Shown: piece by piece, positions 29,324 to 37,099 of the stretch
Layout: each line of letters begins with the position of its first letter
Position numbering within the stretch: the first letter of the stretch is position 1
NCBI GenBank assembly: GCA_029265315.1
Contig: JAJUJM010000002.1
Location: 1-64,000 of the forward strand
DNA: 64,000 nucleotides
Direction of reading: 5' to 3'
Source of the DNA: Actinomycetota bacterium
GTDB taxonomy: Bacteria > Actinomycetota > Coriobacteriia > Anaerosomatales > PHET01
Position numbers and translations under genes: made by a program
The notes under the pieces: model-generated
What the model was told of the DNA's origin: nothing
Seen by the model: the letters and a program-made list of their open reading frames with translations, nothing else
The model's database searches: none

Positions 29324-29446
29324 GGGTGACGTGCGGACACGCACTCTATCATACCCGCCTTGGACGACCAACCCGGACACCACCGTGCGCTATGCTGTCC
29401 CTTGCCACGATGATTCTTCCGAACACGACGTGAGGGACTCGAGCGC

Positions 29447-30349
29447 ATGGCTGACGAGAAGATGCTCCTCGTTGTGAACCCCGCAGCTCGTCACGGCGAG
29501 ACCGAACGTCTCGTCCCGGTCATCGACAAGCTCCTCGGCACACTGCCTCACGACACCGTCGTCACCGAAGCGCCAGGACAAGCGGTGTCCCTCGCTGCCG
29601 CCGCCAGCGGGTACGACGCCGTCGTCGCCGTCGGAGGCGACGGCACCGTACACGAGGTGCTCAACGGCCTCATGACCATCCCCGAAGCCTCTCGCCCTGC
29701 GCTCGGATTGCTTCCCACCGGGTCGGGCAACGACACCCGCCGGACGCTCGGCATCCCTGACGACGTGGCCGCCGCCGCTGTCATTCTTCGCACCGGAGTC
29801 CGTCGCCGCTTCGATGTGGGGCTGTGCAACGGTATCTACTTCAACAACTCGTTCGCGGCAGGACTGGATGCCAAGGTCACGGCCAAGGCCGTCGAGTACA
29901 AGGTCACGAAGCAGCGTGACGGGCTGTGGTTGTACCTGACCGCTCTCCTGCACGTCCTCTTCAACGACCTTGCGAGCTTCCCGCTGCAGATCAGCTTCGA
30001 CGGCGAGGAACCTCAGGCGCACGACACCCTGATCGTCGCCGTCACCAATGGTCCGACGTACGGTGGCGGGTTCTTCATCACCCCCGACGCCCGGCCGGAC
30101 GACGGCCTGTTCGACGTGTGCATGATAGATCCGCTCTCCCTGCCGGAGGCGCTCGTTCGACTTCCGTTCGTCATCGCCGGGCGACACACAAGGATGCGTC
30201 CGGTGCACATGCGGCGACATGCGAGTCTCACCATCGAGAGTGAGTGCCCGCTGCCCGCGCAGATCGACGGAGAGGTCCTGCTCGAGAACCGCTATGAGAT
30301 CCGCATCCTCCCCGGCGCAGTCGAGTACCTCGTACCGAGGAGTGACTGA
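29447..30349 (+). CDS. Diacylglycerol/lipid kinase family protein
   Basis: The 300-residue protein has the DAGK catalytic signature VAVGGDGTVHEVLNGL at about 61-76 and the second nucleotide motif LLPTGSGNDTRRTLG. Family members phosphorylate diacylglycerol, ceramide or related lipids with ATP at the membrane. The following gene, plsY, makes lysophosphatidate and overlaps by 1 nt, so the pair probably acts in phospholipid synthesis or turnover. The lipid substrate is not readable. Confidence 0.88.
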   Translation: MADEKMLLVVNPAARHGETERLVPVIDKLLGTLPHDTVVTEAPGQAVSLAAAASGYDAVVAVGGDGTVHEVLNGLMTIPEASRPALGLLPTGSGNDTRRTLGIPDDVAAAAVILRTGVRRRFDVGLCNGIYFNNSFAAGLDAKVTAKAVEYKVTKQRDGLWLYLTALLHVLFNDLASFPLQISFDGEEPQAHDTLIVAVTNGPTYGGGFFITPDARPDDGLFDVCMIDPLSLPEALVRLPFVIAGRHTRMRPVHMRRHASLTIESECPLPAQIDGEVLLENRYEIRILPGAVEYLVPRSD

Positions 30350-31080
30350 TGGACTCCGTCGAGACGGCCGGATGGTTCGTTCTTCTCGCCTACGCGCTTG
30401 GGGCCTACGCCGTCGGTTCGCTTCCGTGGGCGTACGTCATCGTTCGGTTGGTGACCGGCGACGATGTCACCGCACACGGCTCCGGCAACGTGGGAGCGAT
30501 GAACGTCCGCCGCTCGACGGGCTCATGGAGCTGGTTCACCGTCGCGATGGTGGCGGACGGCATGAAAGGGCTCGTACCCGCCCTGGTGGCAAAGGGACTC
30601 GCGACCGGACGATGGCCGGCTGAGGCGCTCATGACGCCCTGGGGCGCGTTCCTTCGCACTGACGGCGCCGGCTGGTGGCTGCGACCCGGTCTGTGGTTGC
30701 CGATGGCAGCGGTGGCCGGCGCGGTCCTCGGCCACAACTACTCGGTGTGGATGGCGCTCATCAAGAAGGGGTTCCACCGTACCGGCAAGGGCCTGGCCAC
30801 CGGCGGCGGCGCGCTGCTCGCCTACGATTGGCGCTACTTCGTCGCCGTGCTCGTCGTCGGGCTCACCGTGATCGCGCTCACTCGCTACATGATGGCCGGC
30901 CAGGTGGCCGCAGCCGCCACGCTCCCCATCACGGCGCTCGCCGTACGCTCGGTTGACTGGCCGTTCGCGCTGGTGATGGGCGCTATCGTCTATGCCGCAC
31001 ACCATAGACGCTTCATCGGCATGCTGAAGGGCCGTGAGCCGCGGCTCTACATCCACGACGGGATGGGCCCCCGGGGCTGA
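30349..31080 (+). CDS. plsY: Glycerol-3-phosphate acyltransferase PlsY-like
   Basis: PlsY transfers the acyl group from acyl-phosphate to glycerol-3-phosphate. The 243-residue membrane protein has the glycerophosphate-binding motif GSGNVGAMNVRRSTGSW (usual GSGNxGATNxxR), GHNYSVWM, and TGKGLATGGGALL in place of the usual KGGKGVAT. It is about 40 residues longer than typical PlsY, with a longer second loop and tail. Its start ATG shares the A of the preceding stop TGA. Confidence 0.85.
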   Translation: MDSVETAGWFVLLAYALGAYAVGSLPWAYVIVRLVTGDDVTAHGSGNVGAMNVRRSTGSWSWFTVAMVADGMKGLVPALVAKGLATGRWPAEALMTPWGAFLRTDGAGWWLRPGLWLPMAAVAGAVLGHNYSVWMALIKKGFHRTGKGLATGGGALLAYDWRYFVAVLVVGLTVIALTRYMMAGQVAAAATLPITALAVRSVDWPFALVMGAIVYAAHHRRFIGMLKGREPRLYIHDGMGPRG

Positions 31081-31119
31081 CGCGCAAGACCCTCCCGTGA
31101 AGACCGCCTCAGGCACGAC

Positions 31120-31148
31120 GAGGGGCCGAACGTCGCGCCCGGCCCCTC
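31120..31148. terminator. Bidirectional hairpin between plsY and ferredoxin
   Basis: A 9-bp stem (GAGGGGCCG/CGGCCCCTC) with an 11-nt loop lies between the convergent plsY and ferredoxin genes. It sits 40 nt after plsY and 28 nt after the ferredoxin stop. It can serve both transcripts. Confidence 0.65.
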
Positions 31149-31175
31149 ACGTGTTCGGTTGCAGCGAGGCTGCGC

Positions 31176-31352
31176 CTAGTCCATCGAGATGGCGCTGTTC
31201 GGACATGCATCCACGCAGATGCCGCACTCGGTGCAATCGTCCGGGCGGTTGAGGCGTGCGATGTCCTCGAGGTCGTAGCAGCTCTGCGGGCACTCATCGA
31301 CGCAGATGCCACAAGCGGTACACAGGTTCGCGTCCACGACAGGAACTGACAT
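31176..31352 (-). CDS. Small 2[4Fe-4S] ferredoxin
   Basis: A 58-residue protein starts MSVPVVDANLCTACGICVDE and ends NSAISMD. It contains two CxxCxxCxxxCP motifs, CTACGICVDECP and CTECGICVDACP. That is the clostridial-type low-potential ferredoxin layout. The ATG at 31352 has AAAGGAT 7 nt upstream, and a 17-bp-spaced promoter lies 47-76 nt upstream. It is a free-standing gene and could be an electron partner for radical SAM enzymes or the hydrogenases here; this is inference. Confidence 0.95.
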   Translation of the reverse strand: MSVPVVDANLCTACGICVDECPQSCYDLEDIARLNRPDDCTECGICVDACPNSAISMD

Positions 31353-31399
31353 GTTGCCATCCTTTCACCCAAGGTCTTGGCCCCAACGAGGGTCTGCGC

Positions 31400-31428
31400 A
31401 TGATAGCGCGCTCAAGGCAACGCGACAA
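31400..31428 (-). promoter_or_regulatory. Putative promoter for the ferredoxin gene
   Basis: TTGTCG (31428-31423) and TATCAT (31405-31400) are 17 bp apart on the minus strand. Transcription would start near 31393, leaving a 40-nt leader. The -10 matches five of six consensus bases. Confidence 0.65.
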
Positions 31429-31462
31429 TGGCGCCGCAGTGATATCTATTCGACACTCCGCG

Positions 31463-33043
31463 TCACCTCACCTTGTCAGCGACCTCGATCGGGTCCCAGA
31501 AGCAGAACGGATAGGTTCTGTCGGTGAGGATGTCCGCCGCAGCTTTCTCGGCGCGTAACCGGTCAAGCTCGGCAGCGAGCTTGACACGAATCGGCGAGAG
31601 AAGGTCAGCCAGCTCGGTGTTGACGGCACGTATTCGCGCTCCCAGCGCCTTCTTGTCCGCCTGTGGATGCGCGATTGCTTGCTTGAGCGCGGCCTTCTCG
31701 GCCACCAGACTCATCGCTCGCTCCTGTTCAACGCGGTCATCGAACTCGGCCGACGACAACAGTTCGTCGGGATTGTGCTCGAAGCGATTGAGGCGCTCGA
31801 CCGCCGCGGCGACTTCCTCATCGCTCACGACTCGCGCCCCCAAGGGCAGGTACAGTGTCATCGAAGCCACCACGAACGCAGGGGCCTTAACACCGAAGTA
31901 CCGCTCGATCAGCGCATCTGTCACGCGGTCGTAGCGTCCTCCCCCGACGCCGTGCACGAACAGGTCGCAGCACAGCATTCTCACATACATCGTGAGCGTC
32001 ACCGCTCGCGGCGCCAGCGTGCCCTTGACAGACGCAGCCTTCAGGGAGCTCACCGCGGCATCGGGCTCACGCTGAAGTCGCGCCACCTGTGCACCGTCGG
32101 CCAAGAGCGCCACGACATCGTCCTGCTCGACGGCCCACAGGGCCGAGCGCCCCTTCGACGTGACCCACCAGAACGGAAGCTCGGTGGCCTCGTCTGAGGC
32201 ACCGAGATCAGGAAACGGCTGCGCGCCCGAGCGTGTGCCTGTCGCGGCACGATATGAGGACAGCTCGGCATTGTGCGCCAACGCGAAGGCCCGAGCGTCC
32301 AAGGCGATGTGCGCGGCGAAGCGCAAGAACGCCTCGTCATGCACCATCTCGGTGACCGGCAGCTCAAGGTAGTCCGTGCCGGCGGTGACCTCATAGCGCC
32401 GCCGCGCGAACGTGATGAGCTCCGCCAGGTTCCGCGCGTCGACGGCCGCGGCCTCAAGGCAGGCCACGAAGCGGCGAAAGTGGCGCGGTATCGACGGGGC
32501 GGGCAGCGACTCGAGCATGGTGAGGGTGGCCCGGGAGAAGTCCTCTATCGCCTTGGGGTCAGGTGGCGGCACACACGCGTAGCAGGAGCCCGATGTCGAC
32601 AAGGCCAGGTACTGCCGGCACCGCGCGACGCCGGGCATCATACACGGCGATGACACACCCAGGACCTCGAACCCGTCAGTGTCGACCACCACGTCGACGG
32701 CTGTGGCGCCCTCTTCATCACTGAATCGCTGGACAAGGAAGTCCTTGACCCACACCCCGGGATGATAGAGGTCCGGCTGATGACCTGTGGCGACGATGCC
32801 GTCTTCAGGACGGCCTGCGCTGCGGACACGAACACCGAGTCGCGCGGAGAACGCCTGAGCACGAGTGAGAGCTCCCCTGCGAGCCGAGATGCGAAGATCA
32901 CCCACCTGCACGCCGCCGACCTTGAAGTGCCAACCGGCGACAGCAGTGCGATTCGCCTCGAGCAGTGACCGCCAGTCCTCATATGGCGGCTGCGTCAGAA
33001 GCTCGCCGTGCCCGGTTGGCGATGTCACGCGGACGTGTACCAT
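31463..33043 (-). CDS. Uncharacterised protein, distant BshC-like
   Basis: The 526-residue protein belongs to no family I can name with certainty. Near residues 82-105 it has IVATGHQPDLYHPGVWVKDF followed by a VDVVVDTDGFEV strand. This aligns in order with the IGGQQAGLLTGPLYTIHK and VPVFWIAGEDHD blocks of BshC, the cysteine-adding enzyme of bacillithiol synthesis. As in BshC, the C-terminal part is a predicted coiled coil (about 445-510). The adjacent PIG-L gene is BshB-like. No BshA is in the window. I infer a role with that deacetylase but not a proven product. Start ATG 33043; the GTG two codons earlier is also possible. Confidence 0.55.
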   Translation of the reverse strand: MVHVRVTSPTGHGELLTQPPYEDWRSLLEANRTAVAGWHFKVGGVQVGDLRISARRGALTRAQAFSARLGVRVRSAGRPEDGIVATGHQPDLYHPGVWVKDFLVQRFSDEEGATAVDVVVDTDGFEVLGVSSPCMMPGVARCRQYLALSTSGSCYACVPPPDPKAIEDFSRATLTMLESLPAPSIPRHFRRFVACLEAAAVDARNLAELITFARRRYEVTAGTDYLELPVTEMVHDEAFLRFAAHIALDARAFALAHNAELSSYRAATGTRSGAQPFPDLGASDEATELPFWWVTSKGRSALWAVEQDDVVALLADGAQVARLQREPDAAVSSLKAASVKGTLAPRAVTLTMYVRMLCCDLFVHGVGGGRYDRVTDALIERYFGVKAPAFVVASMTLYLPLGARVVSDEEVAAAVERLNRFEHNPDELLSSAEFDDRVEQERAMSLVAEKAALKQAIAHPQADKKALGARIRAVNTELADLLSPIRVKLAAELDRLRAEKAAADILTDRTYPFCFWDPIEVADKVR

Positions 33044-33051
33044 GAGCACGC

Positions 33052-33768
33052 CTACAGGACGACCGACGGCGTAGCGAGGGCCATCGGTTCAAGGGCGAAG
33101 AAGGGCTCACCTGCGGTGACGTTGGCGAGTGACCCCCACATGGTCGCCGCACCCTCCACTTCCGAGATGACGTGGGTGTTGGCGGGATTGAGGATGAACT
33201 GCGACTCATAGCAACGCAGCGAGGCCATCTTCGTCTCGAGGTCTTCGGTCACATCGACGACGAACGAAGGCTCGACGACCATGCGCTGGTGTACAGCCAT
33301 GTACCGGAACACCCGTGGAGGGAAGTAGGGCTCGCCCTTCATCTTGGTCTTGGTGAATTTGGCGTAGAACCGTGCCGCGAGCGATATGGAAGCGGCCGCG
33401 ACGTGGTCGGGATGAGCGTCGACCGGATACGGCACGAACAACATCCTCGGGCGCGTCTCACGCAGCACCTCGGCCAGCTCCGTCCGAGCCTCGACCGTAT
33501 CGAACAGATAGCGGTTGGGCTGCGAAAGGGTGCGTCTCTCGGCCCCGAGGACATCGGCAGCTCGCGCCGCCTCCTCGGCACGGGTCTTCTCGTCACCGGA
33601 AGGGGTCGGCTCCCCATTCGTCAGATCCACGATCATGACACGTGCCCCAAGGCGAACCATCTTCGCGATCGTGCCCCCCATCCCGATCTCAACGTCATCG
33701 GGATGCGCACCGACGCACACGGCCGCATACGGCGGCGTCGGCCGATGCATATCGCGCTCCTCGGTCAT
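33052..33768 (-). CDS. PIG-L/LmbE-family deacetylase (BshB-like)
   Basis: PIG-L enzymes are zinc-dependent N-acetylglucosamine deacetylases. The 238-residue protein has the metal motif GAHPDDVEIGMGG at about 21-33, VDLTNGEPTPSG, and the second His motif DAHPDHVAAA. Of the named groups it most resembles BshB1, which removes acetyl from GlcNAc-malate. The ATG at 33768 has GGAGGTG 8 nt upstream and overlaps the glycosyltransferase end. The BshC-like gene follows 8 nt later. Confidence 0.85.
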   Translation of the reverse strand: MTEERDMHRPTPPYAAVCVGAHPDDVEIGMGGTIAKMVRLGARVMIVDLTNGEPTPSGDEKTRAEEAARAADVLGAERRTLSQPNRYLFDTVEARTELAEVLRETRPRMLFVPYPVDAHPDHVAAASISLAARFYAKFTKTKMKGEPYFPPRVFRYMAVHQRMVVEPSFVVDVTEDLETKMASLRCYESQFILNPANTHVISEVEGAATMWGSLANVTAGEPFFALEPMALATPSVVL

Positions 33769-33770
33769 GC

Positions 33771-34478
33771 TCACGCCACCTCCAACGCCCGTTCCCACAC
33801 ACTCAGGTAGTACGCAAGGCGGCGCTCGGGGTCGTCCAGATCGTTCCCGAAGGACCGATCACGGTCGCAGTAGATGCGCTCGATGGGCAACTCCACGACG
33901 CTCAGCCCGGCACGCCACGCTCTGGCCCAGAGCTCGAGCGGCATCGCGTACCCGGACTCCGACAGCCTCAGTGACGCGAGTGCATCCCCTCGGTATGCCT
34001 TGAAGCCGCAGAACGCGTCGGTCAATCCCCATCCGGTGACCTGATTGATGCGGGCTGTGACCGTCTCGTTCACTCGCTGGCGATCGGCCGGAGCGACGAT
34101 ACCGACAGCCAAACTGCCTGGCAGGTACCTGCTACCTGAGACGATGTCGGCTGCCTCGAGCGCCTCAAGGAACTGCGGAATGTGCGAGGGCTCGTGCTGG
34201 CCATCGCAGTCCATGGTCACGACGCGCTCCGCCTGAAGCTCGCGGGAGACCTCGAAACCGATGCGCAGCGCACAGCCGTACCCGCAGTTGCGGTCCAGCC
34301 GCACCACCGAGATGTCTGCTCGTCGTGCGAGTTCAAGCGGCGTGTCGTCAGTGGAGCCATCGTCGATGACGAGAATCTCGCCGTCGAAGCGGGCTCGCAC
34401 GTTATCTATCACCTCGCCGACGGTTCCGGCTTCGTTGTAGACGGGCATCACCACAGCGTCCATGCCTGTGGTGCTCAC
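33771..34478 (-). CDS. Family 2 glycosyltransferase
   Basis: The 235-residue GT-A protein shows AVVMPVYNEAGTVGEVIDNV, the nucleotide motif VIDDGSTDDTP, and the metal-binding DCDGQHEPSHI. It resembles dolichol-phosphate-mannose synthase-like enzymes without membrane segments. The donor and acceptor sugars are unknown. It abuts osmC upstream and overlaps the PIG-L gene by a few bases downstream, so transfer followed by deacetylation of a sugar is a reasonable inference. Confidence 0.88.
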   Translation of the reverse strand: MSTTGMDAVVMPVYNEAGTVGEVIDNVRARFDGEILVIDDGSTDDTPLELARRADISVVRLDRNCGYGCALRIGFEVSRELQAERVVTMDCDGQHEPSHIPQFLEALEAADIVSGSRYLPGSLAVGIVAPADRQRVNETVTARINQVTGWGLTDAFCGFKAYRGDALASLRLSESGYAMPLELWARAWRAGLSVVELPIERIYCDRDRSFGNDLDDPERRLAYYLSVWERALEVA

Positions 34479-34946
34479 CTACTCTTCAGTCGCTTCAGCG
34501 GCGAGGTTCGGGGTACCGGCCGCGCGAGCATCCTTGACGATGAAGCTGGTGGAGACGCGCACCTGGTCGCCCAACATCCCCTTGACCGAGCAGTACTTCT
34601 CCTCCGAAAGCTCGATGGCCCGGGCCACCGCCGCTGCGTCGATGTCGAAACCCGTCACGACGTACTCGACGACGATGTCGGTATAGATCTTGGGGTACTC
34701 GTCGAGTCGTGGAGTGCCGGTGACGTTGATCTCGAGCCCGCGGACGTCCTGACGTTTCTTCTCGAGAATCGAGATCACGTCCATGCCGGTGCACCCGGCG
34801 AGACCGTGAAGCACCAGCTCGACCGGCCTGATGCCGGAACCTTCGCCCTTGTACTCGGGCTTCGCGTCCATGACGACGCTGTGACCCGCTTCGTCCGTGC
34901 CTACGAACTGCCGGTTCTGCGTCCAGCGTACACGTGCGACGTCCAT
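34479..34946 (-). CDS. OsmC-family protein
   Basis: The 155-residue protein has the two conserved OsmC/Ohr Cys: one in VLHGLAGCTGMDVIS (about residue 52) and one in LSEEKYCSVKGML (about 118). OsmC proteins reduce organic hydroperoxides through this Cys pair. The ATG has GGAAGG upstream. It leads into the glycosyltransferase, PIG-L and BshC-like genes, so this thiol peroxidase may share a thiol-redox unit with them; that link is inference. Confidence 0.92.
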   Translation of the reverse strand: MDVARVRWTQNRQFVGTDEAGHSVVMDAKPEYKGEGSGIRPVELVLHGLAGCTGMDVISILEKKRQDVRGLEINVTGTPRLDEYPKIYTDIVVEYVVTGFDIDAAAVARAIELSEEKYCSVKGMLGDQVRVSTSFIVKDARAAGTPNLAAEATEE

Positions 34947-35003
34947 CGATCCGCCTTCCGATCATGAACCACAGCACGGCTGCGGTGCGAAACGCCGTCT
35001 GAG

Positions 35004-36953
35004 CTATATCTTGCGTCCCACCATGTCGGCGAGCTCCCGCGGGCTCTTCGCCTTACCTATCGCTTCCTCGAAGGTGATCTTGCCTTGGGTGAGCAGGATC
35101 TTCAGGTGCTGGTCGAGCGTCTGCATGCCCAGCTGCGCGCCGCCTTGGATGATCGTCTCCATCTGGTGTGTCTTGCCTTCGCGTATCAGGTTCGAGATCG
35201 CGGGGATTCCGAGCATGATCTCCATGGCGAGGATACGGCTACGCCCGTCAGTCGACCTGAGCAGCACCTGCGAGAGCACGCCTTCGAGCGTGTTGGATAG
35301 TTGCATCCTGACCTGTTGTTGCTGGTGTGGAGGGAACACGTCGATGATGCGGTCGACCGTCTCAGGACCGCCCGTGGTATGCAGGGTCGCGAGCACGAGG
35401 TGTCCCGTCTCCGCCGCCGTGATGGCGGCGGATATCGTCTCGAGGTCGCGCATCTCGCCCACGAGGATGACGTCCGGGTCCTGCCGCAACACGCGCTTGA
35501 GTGCCGCCGCGAAACTGTGCGTGTCCTCGCCCACCTCGCGTTGGTTCACGAAGCTCTTCTTGTTGCGGTGCATGAACTCGATGGGGTCCTCGAGCGTGAT
35601 GATGTGCAAGGACCGGGTCTCATTGATGTGGTCGATCATGGCGGCGAGCGTGGTGGACTTACCTGACCCGGTCGGACCCGTGACCAGGACGAGACCACGG
35701 GGGCGGTCCGCCAGGAAGCGACACACCTTGGGAAGCGCCAATTCGTCCATCGTCGGTATCTTGATGGGGATCACACGGAACACAGCGCCCATCGAGTTAC
35801 GCTGCTGGAACACGTTGGCGCGGAAGCGCGATACGCCCGGGATCGAATAGGCGAAGTCGAGCTCAAGCTCCGTCTCGAATCGGCGCCGTTGTTCCTCAGA
35901 CAGCAGGGAGAAGATCATCTCCATGGTGTCTCGAGGAGTGAGGGGCTTCATGTTCTCAACGGGTACGAGCTCGCCCCGCTGACGGATGCCCGGAGGGCTG
36001 CCAACAGTGATGTGCAGGTCGGAGCCTCCCCGCTGCAGCATCAGACGCAACAGGTCGTCGATGTGCGGCACGTCGCCGGAGCCGGGCGGGCTCACATCGG
36101 AGATCGAGGAGACGCTTCCGCTGACCGGCTGTGGCACCCCCGAACCCACGGGCGTGGTCGGCGCGGTCACAGGCTGCGGGACCCCTGAGCCGACGGGCGC
36201 GGTCACAGGCTGCGGGATGCCTGAGCCCATCGGGGGGGTTGGCGTGCCCACAGACTGCGTGACCCCCGAGCCGACGGGCGTGGTTGGGCCGGCCACCGGC
36301 TGCGGGACGCCGGACCCCATCGGAGCGGCTGGCGCGTTGACCGGTTGCGGAACCCCGGAGCCGATGGGCACGGTGGGGGTGGGAACCGCCCCAGAGGCGG
36401 TGGCAGGCGACGTCGGCATGCTCATGGGTTCGCGAACGGTTTCGTCCGCCCCGCCGGGAACCGTGGGTGCGGGAGGGGTCGATTCGCCCTTGCTCTGCGG
36501 TGGAGCGGAAACCACCGGGGGCTGCACACCCGTCGCGGATGCGGGCGGACCTGCCGGAGTCGCGGGAGCGGAAGTCGCATCAGCGCCTGCGAGCGTCAGA
36601 ATCTTGCCCGCGATCGCGTCCGGGGCACCCCCCGCGGCCAGGTGCGCCGATGCACCGACCTGCCGCGCCTTGAGCGCGGATGACTCGTTGGGGCTGAGCG
36701 TCACGATGACGACGGGAACGTCCTTCGTGGCCGGATCCGCCTTGAGTTGCTCGGTGAAAGCGTATCCGTCAACACCGACGAGTTCCGCTTCCACCACGAT
36801 CACGTCCGGCGTCTCCTGGGACACCATGCCGAGCGCACGCGGCGCCGACAGCGCACACGTCACTTGAGTGTCCGGAGCCGCGGCCGTGAGAGCAGCGGTG
36901 ATCTGGTCGACGAACGCCTCGTCGTCGTGGACGATCAGGACCTTCTTCGGCAC
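35004..36953 (-). CDS. PilT-like ATPase fused to a degenerate receiver domain
   Basis: The 649-residue protein has three parts. Residues 1-122 are a CheY-like receiver, with Asp10-Asp11 present but Glu55 where the phosphorylated Asp should be, and no Lys in the final GASAHLAAGG. Residues about 125-295 are a Pro/Gly/Ser linker with six GSGVPQPV-type repeats. Residues about 296-649 are a PilT ATPase with GPTGSGKST, the Asp box ITLEDPIEF, Walker B VILVGEMRD, and LATLHTTG. PilT drives pilus retraction. The usual length is about 350. The GTG start has AAGGAGG 8 nt upstream. No other pilus gene is in the window. Confidence 0.9.
   Translation of the reverse strand: MPKKVLIVHDDEAFVDQITAALTAAAPDTQVTCALSAPRALGMVSQETPDVIVVEAELVGVDGYAFTEQLKADPATKDVPVVIVTLSPNESSALKARQVGASAHLAAGGAPDAIAGKILTLAGADATSAPATPAGPPASATGVQPPVVSAPPQSKGESTPPAPTVPGGADETVREPMSMPTSPATASGAVPTPTVPIGSGVPQPVNAPAAPMGSGVPQPVAGPTTPVGSGVTQSVGTPTPPMGSGIPQPVTAPVGSGVPQPVTAPTTPVGSGVPQPVSGSVSSISDVSPPGSGDVPHIDDLLRLMLQRGGSDLHITVGSPPGIRQRGELVPVENMKPLTPRDTMEMIFSLLSEEQRRRFETELELDFAYSIPGVSRFRANVFQQRNSMGAVFRVIPIKIPTMDELALPKVCRFLADRPRGLVLVTGPTGSGKSTTLAAMIDHINETRSLHIITLEDPIEFMHRNKKSFVNQREVGEDTHSFAAALKRVLRQDPDVILVGEMRDLETISAAITAAETGHLVLATLHTTGGPETVDRIIDVFPPHQQQQVRMQLSNTLEGVLSQVLLRSTDGRSRILAMEIMLGIPAISNLIREGKTHQMETIIQGGAQLGMQTLDQHLKILLTQGKITFEEAIGKAKSPRELADMVGRKI
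36123..36365 (-). repeat. Six-copy coding repeat, mostly 45 bp
   Basis: Six copies of a GSG[VI]xQxV unit lie at residues 198-277 of the PilT-like protein. The spacings are 15, 15, 15, 12 and 15 residues, so the DNA period is 45 bp with one 36-bp unit. The repeat encodes the flexible linker between receiver and ATPase. Confidence 0.9.
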
Positions 36954-37099
36954 CTGGACGACCTCCTTGCACAGCGGCTCGACGTCCAGCGTGCGTGCAG
37001 GACGATCGAGCCCGGAATCCTCTCGTAGCGGACCGCCCCGCGTGACGTGACTCGCGGTACGATGGCAACGGACCCGAACCCAACGAACGGCTCAAAGAC

